From positions 310,001 through 374,000 of the forward strand of contig NZ_JAKZAJ010000002.1 in NCBI RefSeq assembly GCF_023156285.1: a stretch of DNA of 64,000 nt, read 5' to 3'. Positions 55,887 to 63,614 of this stretch are shown one piece after another. Every line of letters begins with the position of its first letter. Position 1 is the stretch's first letter. The DNA is from Marinobacter koreensis (GTDB lineage Bacteria > Pseudomonadota > Gammaproteobacteria > Pseudomonadales > Oleiphilaceae). The notes under the pieces were generated by a model. It was not told the origin of the DNA, searched no databases, and saw only the letters and a list, made by a program, of their open reading frames with translations. Position numbers and translations under genes: made by a program.

Positions 55887-57622
55887 GTATACCGTTCCTG
55901 GTTGTCTGTATTCACCACTTCCAGTTGGTGAAATGCATTGATACTGGCACAAAGCGCAAAGAACTGGCTGAGCACGGTTCCAAACAGATACAGATCCCCC
56001 TCCGAGGCAAATCCGCTCTGGTCCAGGCTCAGCTCCGAGCGTATCCCGCGCACTGGCAGTCCGCGGATCATCCTGTCCACAGGATTCGTGGCGATGGCAC
56101 TGATACCCGCCAGCCGCTTCCTGGATATTCGCTCAGCCTGCCGGTCCACCAGTGCCCGGAAGTCGTAAACCCTCAACACCGTCCTCAAGGCCTCTACATC
56201 CAGCATGGAGAGATAGTTGAGGGACAGGTTGGATATCAATGTCCACAGCAGACTGCCATCCAGCGTTGGGCGAAGAGTCGCCGTGGGGCGGGTAATGTTG
56301 CTGAACGAAGCAAATGCCGGCGTTGACTCCGTTGCCATGGAGATTTCCCCCACCGCCAGTTGATTCGGTAACTGACGGTTGGTGCAGGTGAGTGTCAGGG
56401 AAACGGCTTCCTGCCGGTTCAGACAATCGCTCTCATCGCCGCGCACAAAGGACATGTAATGGTCGAAGCCGTCGCCACGGAGACTTTCACGAACCCGGGT
56501 CCGGTAATAAAGTGCCGTACGCTCCCGATCTCTCTCCACCTCGTGCTGAAAACTCTCGAATGGCGTGTAAATTCGTGGCTCACCCCGCCCAGAGCGCCCC
56601 TCAAGCCAACCTTCCACCTGGTCGATACTGAATACTTCGAAGTGATCCGGAGACCGACTGGACGGAGAAATTCGGTACTCGGTCTGGCGCCCGTTCAGGT
56701 CCACTGGTTCGCCCTCATGGCTGAACAGGTTGACCGCCGGGGTGCAGTACATCTGAAGACTTTCCCGCACTACCCTGGCCTCCGGTGGAAGCATCCGGCT
56801 GAACTGGAAACGCACGCTGATCTCCTCGGCCTGGACAGACGGAAGCCGCGCCCTGAGACCAGTAACATCCACAAATCGGAAAGCTCCCGGAAAGCTGAGG
56901 TATTCCTGGAGGATCCGATAGCCGGGATAGGCATTTTTCGGATACGGCAGCAGTGCTTCATCGGCCTCGAACCCAACAGGACGCAGCGATGCAGAAGGAA
57001 GGCGGTAAACCGAATTACCAACCACCAGTTCAATACCGGCCAGGTAGTGATTCAGCCACAGGTAAAGGGTCTCAGAGGTGTGATCATCGCCGCCCAGATA
57101 GAAGCGCAACACATCCAGCCCCAAAGCGTTCAGCGACTGATCGGTGTGCAACGCCAGGTCCACGGTGACGGAAGAAACCTCCCTGGAATGCTCGGCATAT
57201 ACCTCTGCGACACTGATGGGAAATACATCCACCGTCCGACAGGTCCGGAAACGACATTGGGTCTGGCGGATTGCATCGCCCACCGGGCGACTCTTGATCT
57301 CGGTGTGTCGCTCCACTCTCTGGCGTTCACTGATGGCATGCAGCAGCGGATCGAATTTCATGATGGTGCAACTGGGCACCGGCCTCAGATAATTGGGCCA
57401 GAGTATGTTCAGAAGAGAATGGGTCAGCTCGGGGAACTCATCTTCAACCTTCTCACGAAGTTTGCCTGTCAGGAATGCAAAACCCTCGAGCAACCTTTCC
57501 ACATCCGGATCGGTGCTCTGCTCTGACAGAAACCGTGTAAGTTGAGGATGGGCATCCGCAAACTCCCGCCCCTGCAGCCGCAGAAAGCTCAATTCATCCC
57601 TGTAAAACCGATTCAATTTCAT
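55850..57622 (-). CDS. tssF: T6SS baseplate protein TssF (VasA)
   Basis: A 590-residue protein of typical TssF length. The opening RFYRDELSFLRLQGREFADAHP in pattern and LTHSLLNILWPNYLRPVPS are diagnostic, and FGTVLSQFFALCASINAFH lies near the C-terminus. It forms the baseplate wedge with TssE and TssG. 57 bp separate it from tssE. Confidence 0.96.
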   Translation of the reverse strand: MKLNRFYRDELSFLRLQGREFADAHPQLTRFLSEQSTDPDVERLLEGFAFLTGKLREKVEDEFPELTHSLLNILWPNYLRPVPSCTIMKFDPLLHAISERQRVERHTEIKSRPVGDAIRQTQCRFRTCRTVDVFPISVAEVYAEHSREVSSVTVDLALHTDQSLNALGLDVLRFYLGGDDHTSETLYLWLNHYLAGIELVVGNSVYRLPSASLRPVGFEADEALLPYPKNAYPGYRILQEYLSFPGAFRFVDVTGLRARLPSVQAEEISVRFQFSRMLPPEARVVRESLQMYCTPAVNLFSHEGEPVDLNGRQTEYRISPSSRSPDHFEVFSIDQVEGWLEGRSGRGEPRIYTPFESFQHEVERDRERTALYYRTRVRESLRGDGFDHYMSFVRGDESDCLNRQEAVSLTLTCTNRQLPNQLAVGEISMATESTPAFASFSNITRPTATLRPTLDGSLLWTLISNLSLNYLSMLDVEALRTVLRVYDFRALVDRQAERISRKRLAGISAIATNPVDRMIRGLPVRGIRSELSLDQSGFASEGDLYLFGTVLSQFFALCASINAFHQLEVVNTDNQERYTWTLQQGQQPLM

Positions 57623-57679
57623 GGCAATAACACCAATGCCCGACGACTGCTCTCATCCTTGTGTTCAGCTACTGCGGTG

Positions 57680-58108
57680 TTAAATCACCCGGTAGTAGCG
57701 CTTGTCATCCAATAACAGATCAATGGTCGTCTTGTTGTCTTCCGAACCAGACCTGAGATAGACCGTCACCTGAAACCGCAATTGCAGCGGGTCCGGTCCC
57801 TGAGCCAAGGCAACGACTTCAACCCGGCTCACCCTGGGTTCATAGCCTTCAATACACTTCCGGATCGCTGACCGGATCTGGATGCTCAGATCATGGGTGC
57901 CCAGTGTGGCGTCGTTGAAGTCCAGCAAACCCAGAGCCGGGACACTCGCGCTGTTACCCGGATGGGCATTCAGCAGGCGGACCAAATGGCGTTTGATGGA
58001 TTCAACAATGTGGGGGCTATCGCCCATACCTCGACCGTCGGGTTCAGCAGCCCGTTCCAGACGTTCAAACAGGCTGCCACCGCGACATGGAACTTCATCT
58101 CCGAGCAC
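57680..58108 (-). CDS. tssE: T6SS baseplate protein TssE (gp25-like)
   Basis: A 142-residue gp25/GPW-like protein. LFERLERA at the N-terminus, IKRHLVRLLNAHPGNSASVP and the EPRVSRVEV strand identify it. It nucleates sheath assembly at the baseplate. The start is GTG with AAGGA seven bases upstream, three bases after the tssC stop. Confidence 0.94.
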   Translation of the reverse strand: MLGDEVPCRGGSLFERLERAAEPDGRGMGDSPHIVESIKRHLVRLLNAHPGNSASVPALGLLDFNDATLGTHDLSIQIRSAIRKCIEGYEPRVSRVEVVALAQGPDPLQLRFQVTVYLRSGSEDNKTTIDLLLDDKRYYRVI

Positions 58109-58111
58109 GGA

Positions 58112-59593
58112 TTAGTCCTTGTCCAGACGACCTACCAGAGACAGTTCAAAATTCGCTCCCATATACTTGAAGTGAGGACGCACCGCCAGGGACACCTGAT
58201 ACCAGCCCGGATCACCCTCGACTTCAGAGACCGTTACCTGAGCAGCGCGCAGTGGGCGGCGGCTGCGCACATCGGCAGGTGGATTCTCCTGATCGGCCAC
58301 GTACTGGCGGATCCAGGTATTGAGTTCCCGCTCCAGATCCTGGCGTTCTTTCCATGAGCCAATCTGTTCCCGCTGTAGCACCTTGATGTAATGCGCCAGC
58401 CGGTTCACGATCATCATGTAAGGCAACTGGGTCCCCAACTTGTAGTTGGTCTCAGCTTCCTTGCCTTCCTTGGTGTTCGGAAACTGCTTCGGCTTCTGAA
58501 CCGAGTTGGCGGAGAAAAACGCGGCGTTATCACTGCCCTTGCGCATGGTCAGGGCAATGAAGCCCTCATCCGCCATTTCGTATTCCCTGCGGTCGGTAAT
58601 CAGCACCTCGGTGGGGATTTTCGACTCCAACTGACCGAAGGACTCGAACACATGCACCGGCAGATCTTCAACCGCACCACCGCTTTGGGGACCAATAATG
58701 TTGGGGCACCAGCGGTACTTGGCGAAGCTCTCGGTCAGTCGGGTTGCCAGTAGGTACGCCGTGTTACCCCACAGGTAATGTTCATGATCGGCAGACACAT
58801 CTTCCCTGTAGCTGAAGCTACGAACCGGGTTTTCGGTCGGGTCATAGGGTACCCTCAGCAGGAATCGTGGCGATGTTAACCCCAGATAGCGGGCATCTTC
58901 GGATTCCCTGAGCGAACGCCACTTGGCGTACTTCGGTCCCTCGAAAACGGCCTTAAGCTCTTTGATAGCCGGGAGTTCCTGGTAACTGTCAACGCCGAAA
59001 AATGACGGCGCCACGGAAGACAGGAACGGCGCATGGGCCATCGCCCCCACAGAAGACACATACTGCAGCAATTTCATATCCGGGGTAGATGGGGTGAAAG
59101 CGTAATTGCCAACGACAGCTCCCACCGGTTCGCCCCCGAACTGACCATACTCTGTAGAGTAGATATGGTTGTAGAACCCGGTCTGGGTTACATCCGGAGC
59201 GAACTCGAAGTCTTCCAGGAGTTCGGTTTTGGTGGCGTGCAGGATATCGACCTTGATGTTCTCACGGAAATCGGTGCGATCCACCATCAGCTTCAGGCCT
59301 CGCCACGAAGATTCAAGCTCCTGCAGCTGGGGAGCATGCAGGATTTCATCCATCTGGGCGCTGATCTTCCGGTCCAGCTCCACAACCATCTGATCCACCA
59401 GCGCCTTGTTGACCGGTTGACCTTTTTCATCACTTTTCAGGAGGTTGGCAATAAACGTTGCCACCCCCTTTCGGGCCACATCATATCCCTCATCCGCAGG
59501 CACCATGCGACTGTTCGCCATAACCTGATCGAGAAGTGACCCTTCGGCCACGGATTCGGAGGCAGCAGATTGCTGCACAGCAGTATCAGACAT
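58112..59593 (-). CDS. tssC: T6SS sheath large subunit TssC (VipB)
   Basis: A 493-residue contractile-sheath protein. ELESSWRGLKLMVDRTDF, VGNYAFTPSTPDMKLLQYVS and PRFLLRVPYDP are diagnostic of TssC. It co-assembles with TssB around the Hcp tube. 65 bp separate it from tssB. Confidence 0.97.
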   Translation of the reverse strand: MSDTAVQQSAASESVAEGSLLDQVMANSRMVPADEGYDVARKGVATFIANLLKSDEKGQPVNKALVDQMVVELDRKISAQMDEILHAPQLQELESSWRGLKLMVDRTDFRENIKVDILHATKTELLEDFEFAPDVTQTGFYNHIYSTEYGQFGGEPVGAVVGNYAFTPSTPDMKLLQYVSSVGAMAHAPFLSSVAPSFFGVDSYQELPAIKELKAVFEGPKYAKWRSLRESEDARYLGLTSPRFLLRVPYDPTENPVRSFSYREDVSADHEHYLWGNTAYLLATRLTESFAKYRWCPNIIGPQSGGAVEDLPVHVFESFGQLESKIPTEVLITDRREYEMADEGFIALTMRKGSDNAAFFSANSVQKPKQFPNTKEGKEAETNYKLGTQLPYMMIVNRLAHYIKVLQREQIGSWKERQDLERELNTWIRQYVADQENPPADVRSRRPLRAAQVTVSEVEGDPGWYQVSLAVRPHFKYMGANFELSLVGRLDKD

Positions 59594-59658
59594 ACCACAT
59601 CCCTTCAGTATGTAATTGATCGTCGATAGGAAATGCCGCGTCCGGGCGGCAGTCTCGA

Positions 59659-60153
59659 TTATTCGCCGTCGGCGGCCAGTTCCAGCTCAGCCAGCAGCTT
59701 GTCTCGTGCATCATCGTTGTCCAGCAGTTCCTGCAGCTTGGATCGGAACGATGGGACATTACCCAGAGGGCCTTTGAGGGCGACCAGCGCTTCCCGAAGT
59801 TCAACCAGCTTTTTCAGTTCGGGCACCTGGCGGGCAATACTGTCAGGGGAAAAATCGTCCAGGGACTGGATTTCAAGGTTTACCGACAAGTCGTCGGCCG
59901 CCTCATCCAGTTTGTTGGTCACGGTGGTGGAGAGGCCAAGACCGGCTTCCTTCATGACCGAACGGAAGTTGTTCTTGTCGACGGAAATGGCCTTGCGATC
60001 TTCGATGGGAATTTCTTCAGCATGCCCCTTGAAATCGCCAACAACGAACATTTTCAGCGGCAATTCGGTTTCTGCCTGCTGATCTCCGGCAGCGGGGACA
60101 TACTTGATATTGATGCGCTCTTTAGGCGCGACGGAACCGTCTTTAGAAGACAT
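59659..60153 (-). CDS. tssB: T6SS sheath small subunit TssB (VipA)
   Basis: A 164-residue protein. VAPKERINIKYVPAAGD, MFVVGDFKG and the C-terminal LVALKGPLGNVPSFRSKLQE are TssB signatures. It is the first gene of the T6SS cluster. The ATG at 60153 has AGGGAG seven bases upstream; the open frame extends to 60312 but the added segment is not family-like. Confidence 0.96.
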   Translation of the reverse strand: MSSKDGSVAPKERINIKYVPAAGDQQAETELPLKMFVVGDFKGHAEEIPIEDRKAISVDKNNFRSVMKEAGLGLSTTVTNKLDEAADDLSVNLEIQSLDDFSPDSIARQVPELKKLVELREALVALKGPLGNVPSFRSKLQELLDNDDARDKLLAELELAADGE

Positions 60154-60229
60154 GCGCTTGCTCCCTGTGCAAATCACTTTGCGATTGTTCAATCCTTTGA
60201 ATTCGCCATCCTGGCGAACATCGCGGAAG

Positions 60230-60258
60230 ACTCTACACCGGTATAATTGGATTCTCAA
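60230..60258 (-). promoter_or_regulatory. Candidate sigma-70 promoter of the T6SS cluster
   Basis: On the minus strand TTGAGA, a 17-base spacer and TAGAGT lie about 77 bp upstream of the tssB ATG. Matches to consensus are 5/6 and 4/6. No sigma-54 element with correct GG-N10-GC spacing was found in the same gap. Confidence 0.45.
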
Positions 60259-60405
60259 GCAAAGACTGGCCAGGCCGCCGCAAAATAGTGGATTCTGGCA
60301 AATCCTTGCCAAAAGTCGTGTTCACCTGCAGTCTCCCAACAACGGAGTAGACAAGCACCGCGCGCTTCGCGACGATGCCTGTCCCGATTAGAAGAACAAA
60401 AAAGA

Positions 60406-60984
60406 TCAGAACTGGAACTTCAGCCCCACCCGACCAGTGTCGAAATCGGGTCCGTCATTGTTGACCTGTCCGTTGAAGTCACTCTTGTCGATGTCGACGT
60501 TGTAGCGGTCGTATTCGGCGAAGGCGGTCAACTGGTCGGTCACCCGGAAGTCCACGCCTGCGCCGACGAGGGGGTTCACGTCGTCGTAGGTTTTACTGTT
60601 GTCGAACGCGTCGACGTCAAAAGCCGATGCAAACACGCCTGCCTTACCGTATATGCCAAAGCTCTGGGTCAGGGGTAGGCGCCCGATCGCGCTCAGGCCG
60701 AGGCCCTTGAGCTTCCCGTCCACGTCGTCATTACCGAAATTCCCGAAGTCAATGTACTCCGCTTCCAGCGAGAACATCGGGTTGAACTGGTAACCGAGTG
60801 CGGCGCCGAACAGGTCGTTCTCGTCGTCGAATTCGCCACCATGGGATTTATAGCCACCATAACTGCCGCTGACGTAGGGCCCCGCTTCATCCCGGGCTAC
60901 GTCATCTTTTGCCCAGGTGGCCGGTGCAAATACAAACGCTGCGGAAAGAACGGTGACCGTCGCCAAACCGGATTTGTAGCTCAT
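60406..60984 (-). CDS. Small outer-membrane beta-barrel (OmpA-barrel-like porin family)
   Basis: A 192-residue protein. The signal peptide (about 1-25, ending TWAKDD) is followed by alternating beta strands: GPYVSGSYGGYKSHGG, LFGAALGYQFNPMFSLEAEY and LTAFAEYDRYNVDID. It ends in the outer-membrane C-terminal phenylalanine signal (LKFQF). Eight strands fit the OmpA-barrel/outer-membrane-protein family; function unknown. GGAGG lies ten bases before the ATG. It is transcribed toward the T6SS cluster, 252 bp away. Confidence 0.85.
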   Translation of the reverse strand: MSYKSGLATVTVLSAAFVFAPATWAKDDVARDEAGPYVSGSYGGYKSHGGEFDDENDLFGAALGYQFNPMFSLEAEYIDFGNFGNDDVDGKLKGLGLSAIGRLPLTQSFGIYGKAGVFASAFDVDAFDNSKTYDDVNPLVGAGVDFRVTDQLTAFAEYDRYNVDIDKSDFNGQVNNDGPDFDTGRVGLKFQF

Positions 60985-61181
60985 AGTGCTCAATCCTCCA
61001 CTATTGGTTTCCTTTCCTTCGATGCGCAGTCGGTGACTGCTTGCAACCACCCTAACGGGATTGACCGGGTATGGGGGTTAAAACCGTACTAAGATCCCTT
61101 AATCTCACATCCATCCGCACCATGACGTTCCGGTCAACCCGGTCGGCCAGTCTGGTCAATGACGGGCCGCTAAAGGCTGGC

Positions 61182-61187
61182 TATACT
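61182..61187 (+). promoter_or_regulatory. Possible -10 element for the acyl-CoA-binding protein gene
   Basis: TATACT (5/6 match) lies 43 bp before the ATG at 61231. The -35 region is poor. Read by eye. Confidence 0.3.
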
Positions 61188-61230
61188 CGCGCTCAATCAG
61201 GACATAAAACACTGTGCCAAGGAGAACGAC

Positions 61231-61491
61231 ATGAGCGACCTGAAAGCGAAATTCGACGAAGCGGTGAACTACATTCAGAGCGCCGAAGGCGATTTCAAAC
61301 CGTCCAACGAGCTGAAGCTGGAGTTTTACGCGCTTTACAAGCAGGCCACCGAGGGCGATGTGTCCGGCAAGCGTCCGGGCATGATGGATTTCGTGGGTCG
61401 GGCCAAATACGACGCGTGGGAGAAGCTCAAGGGTACGTCCAGCGACGAAGCCATGCAGCAGTACGTGGACAAGCTGGAATCCCTGAAATAA
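61231..61491 (+). CDS. Acyl-CoA-binding protein (ACBP)
   Basis: An 86-residue four-helix protein with near-complete ACBP signatures: LKLEFYALYKQATEGDV, RPGMMDFVGRAKYDAWEKL and AMQQYVDKLESLK. It binds long-chain acyl-CoA in the cytoplasm. ACBPs are mainly eukaryotic and patchy in bacteria. AAGGAG lies seven bases before the ATG. It stands alone, followed by a hairpin. Confidence 0.95.
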   Translation: MSDLKAKFDEAVNYIQSAEGDFKPSNELKLEFYALYKQATEGDVSGKRPGMMDFVGRAKYDAWEKLKGTSSDEAMQQYVDKLESLK

Positions 61492-61505
61492 GGGGTCCGC
61501 TCAGA

Positions 61506-61530
61506 CCGGAGCCTGCCTTTCAGGCTCCGG
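61506..61530 (+). terminator. Hairpin after the ACBP gene
   Basis: CCGGAGCCTG and CAGGCTCCGG form a perfect 10-bp stem with a 5-nt loop, 14 bp after the stop. A second short hairpin and AAAAATTTT follow, but there is no immediate T tract. Confidence 0.55.
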
Positions 61531-61622
61531 CAGCCCATTGGGCAAAAATTTTGCGGGCTTCAAACGATTGTCATAAGATAGCGCCACCATAACAACAAGA
61601 ATCCCCAGCGGAAGAGTAAACC

Positions 61623-61937
61623 ATGACCATCACCGAGGCACTGGAACAGTCTCAGCCCGGCCTTATGGGCCGCGTCACCGATGCCATCCGAAAGCAGAAA
61701 CTCAATCAGCGGTCCGAACAGACCTACCTGCACTGGATTACCCGGTTCGTGCTGTTTCACGACATGAAAGATCCCGAGACCCTGGAAGCCGACGACCAGA
61801 CGGCATTCCTCGACTATCTGAGTGAGGGCATGCGCGCGTCACGGGCGCGGCTCAATCAGGCCCGGCAGGCACTGGGATTCTTCTATGAGGAAGTGCTGAA
61901 CAAGCACGCAAGCGCCGCGAGCACGGTCGCTGCCTGA
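61623..61937 (+). CDS. Stand-alone integrase-type N-terminal (SAM-like) domain protein
   Basis: A 104-residue protein resembling only the N-terminal core-binding domain of tyrosine recombinases such as integron integrases: RKQKLNQRSEQTYLHWITRF, then FLDYLSEGMRAS and LNQARQALGFFYEEVL. It then stops, with no catalytic domain, so none of the R-H-R-Y residues are present. No remnant follows: seven bases after its stop an opposite-strand gene ends. It could be a DNA-binding protein derived from an integrase, or a truncated relic. GGAAGAG precedes the ATG. Confidence 0.75.
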   Translation: MTITEALEQSQPGLMGRVTDAIRKQKLNQRSEQTYLHWITRFVLFHDMKDPETLEADDQTAFLDYLSEGMRASRARLNQARQALGFFYEEVLNKHASAASTVAA

Positions 61938-61944
61938 GCAGGGC

Positions 61945-62412
61945 TCAGCGTTCGATCAGGTTGGTGTTGAGGCGATCGTAGGTGCGGTTTTCCGGCGGCC
62001 GAATCACGTAGTTATTGCTGTGAGTCTGGCCCGGTACCACTTTCGGGTTGCTGTAGCGGATATCCACCGGAATTTCAGAGCGGCCAAGATCGGTGCGTTC
62101 GTCCCTTGGCTGCATGGCCAGAGGATCGAGGTAGGACTGGTCGTCGGATCCGGGTTTGACCGGTACCCCCGCTGCCGGCGCCGAGAGGCCACCTTCGATC
62201 ACCGTGTTGGCGAGGGTATCTTCTTCGATGGATTTCAGGGGGATGGTATTGAGCGTGGACCGCTCCTCGTACTTGAACGCTTCCTTGCCGTTGTCGTCTT
62301 TGTGGGACTCGGCCTGGGCCAACGCTACCCCTGACGCGAACAGGAAAGCCGCACCGACGATTATGCCGGTCCGCCACTGCCCTTGTGTCCGCCTGTTTCG
62401 TTGAATACCCAT
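61945..62412 (-). CDS. Secreted hypothetical protein
   Basis: A 155-residue protein I do not recognise. A basic N-terminus and helix (about 17-32, GIIVGAAFLFASGVALAQAE) form a signal peptide. The mature part is hydrophilic and probably extended, with PVKPGSDDQSYLDPL and VVPGQTHSNNYVIRPP. No cysteines or known motifs in the mature region. The ATG at 62412 has AGGTGAG upstream; an extension to 62481 adds nothing signal-like. It sits between greB and the integrase-domain gene. Confidence 0.6.
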   Translation of the reverse strand: MGIQRNRRTQGQWRTGIIVGAAFLFASGVALAQAESHKDDNGKEAFKYEERSTLNTIPLKSIEEDTLANTVIEGGLSAPAAGVPVKPGSDDQSYLDPLAMQPRDERTDLGRSEIPVDIRYSNPKVVPGQTHSNNYVIRPPENRTYDRLNTNLIER

Positions 62413-62524
62413 ACTCTCACCTTGGTCAACGTCCCTGTCCACGTCAAATCGTGTGACAATTTTTGAACAGTTTACCGCCATTCGGAGTGGGTTTCTGCTT
62501 GTGCTGACGGGAATGTGACGCTTT

Positions 62525-63040
62525 TCACTTGTCCTGAGAGGCCGAAGCGTAGCGGATACCGGTAATCCAGACGGATTTGAAGCCTTCAGGGGTACGCACG
62601 CTGACTTCGTCGTCCAGCCGCTTGCCTATCAGCGCCCGGGCCATCGGTGAATTGATGCTGAGATATCCCCGATCAAGATCGAATTCATCCGCGCCCACCA
62701 GCCGGTAGGTCTGCTCTTCGCCGTTTTCATCCTCAATCGTCACCCAGGCACCGAAGAAGACCTTTTCCTGATCGTCCGGCAGGCGATCAACCACCGTCAC
62801 TTCCTCAAGGCGTTTGGTCAGAAACCGCACCCGCCGGTCGATCTCGCGCAACTGCTTTTTGCCATAGATGTATTCGGCATTTTCCGAGCGGTCGCCAAGT
62901 GCCGCCGCCTCGCGAACGGCCTGCGTGACCTCCGGACGTTTCTCCTTCCAGAGGAACTGTAATTCCTCGCGCAGTGCCTGTTCACCCTCGGGCGTGATGT
63001 AGCGGGGTCGATGACCGCCGTTGCCGGATGCCTTGTTCAT
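62525..63040 (-). CDS. greB: Transcription elongation factor GreB
   Basis: A 171-residue Gre factor. The N-terminal coiled coil (YITPEGEQALREELQFLW, then LGDRSENAEYIYGKKQLREI) carries the acidic tip that reaches into the RNA polymerase secondary channel. The C-terminal FKBP-like domain has VFFGAWVTIEDENGEEQTYR. VFFGAWV and the RPRYITPEG start favour GreB over GreA. It rescues backtracked polymerase. GAGGATC precedes the ATG. Confidence 0.92.
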   Translation of the reverse strand: MNKASGNGGHRPRYITPEGEQALREELQFLWKEKRPEVTQAVREAAALGDRSENAEYIYGKKQLREIDRRVRFLTKRLEEVTVVDRLPDDQEKVFFGAWVTIEDENGEEQTYRLVGADEFDLDRGYLSINSPMARALIGKRLDDEVSVRTPEGFKSVWITGIRYASASQDK

Positions 63041-63085
63041 CGTATGTGGAGATCCTCAATTGCGCCGAACCAAAATGGAGGGGGC

Positions 63086-63114
63086 ATAAAAAAACCCCGT
63101 AAAAACGGGGTCAA
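63086..63114 (-). promoter_or_regulatory. Hairpin terminator superimposed on a possible greB promoter
   Basis: On the minus strand ACCCCGT-TTTT-ACGGGGT is followed by seven Ts, a good intrinsic terminator (63087-63111). The same bases read TTGACC, 17-base spacer, TTTTAT, a plausible sigma-70 promoter 46 bp before greB, with the hairpin inside its spacer. Confidence 0.6.
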
Positions 63115-63332
63115 GGCTAGCGCTGTGCTGGAGGGAGAAGCAAGCGGTTTGGATCGCTTCCTTCTTTCTACAGTACCTATTCTCCACACTTCACATTACC
63201 TACCTGTGGCCAGCGAATTACCTTTTTGACAGAGATTGGGCGCATCGGAAATTAGGTTGAGTTGCCTAGATGGATGGGGCTATGTTTCAACTCAAAATTA
63301 CGTCATCCGGATGCACGAATGGAGATCCGACC

Positions 63333-63614
63333 ATGAACACGCAAAAGCTGTTGAAACTGACGCTGGACGGCGTCGATTCACTGGGATTCCGGCTCGATCA
63401 ACTGGGCGTTACCAGTCGCATCAACCGGCACAACCTCGCAGCGTTCCTGTTTGCCGAGCAGAAGCATTGGGAAGGAGAGTGGGACAGCCTGCAGGCAAAG
63501 GTAGATCGCCGGCGCTCCCAGTTCGAGCACCTGGCCCACGAAGTGGAGGTCCGGGCAGACTCGGTCCTCGGTCCGATCCGCAACCAGTTCAACCGTTTCC
63601 GGGCCAGCCAGTAA
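63333..63614 (+). CDS. Small hypothetical helical protein
   Basis: A 93-residue protein of unknown function. It is charged and probably all helical with coiled-coil tendency (QKHWEGEWDSLQAKVDRRRS, QFEHLAHEVEVRAD). No signal peptide or cysteine. The ATG at 63333 has GGAG eight bases upstream and is preferred to one at 63270. Its stop touches the stop of the convergent kinase gene. Confidence 0.65.
   Translation: MNTQKLLKLTLDGVDSLGFRLDQLGVTSRINRHNLAAFLFAEQKHWEGEWDSLQAKVDRRRSQFEHLAHEVEVRADSVLGPIRNQFNRFRASQ

Noticed and set aside
60240-60340. Two sigma-54-like elements upstream of tssB (TGGCAAGGATTTGC and TGGCCAGTCTTTGC on the minus strand)
   Set aside because: Both have nine bases between GG and GC; sigma-54 promoters need ten. 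The first is simply a TGGCAA/TTGCCA palindrome.
63115-63332. Possible small RNA on the minus strand ending at the 63087-63111 hairpin
   Set aside because: No convincing promoter was found upstream in the minus direction and no known sRNA fold was recognised; the 218-bp stretch otherwise shows nothing.
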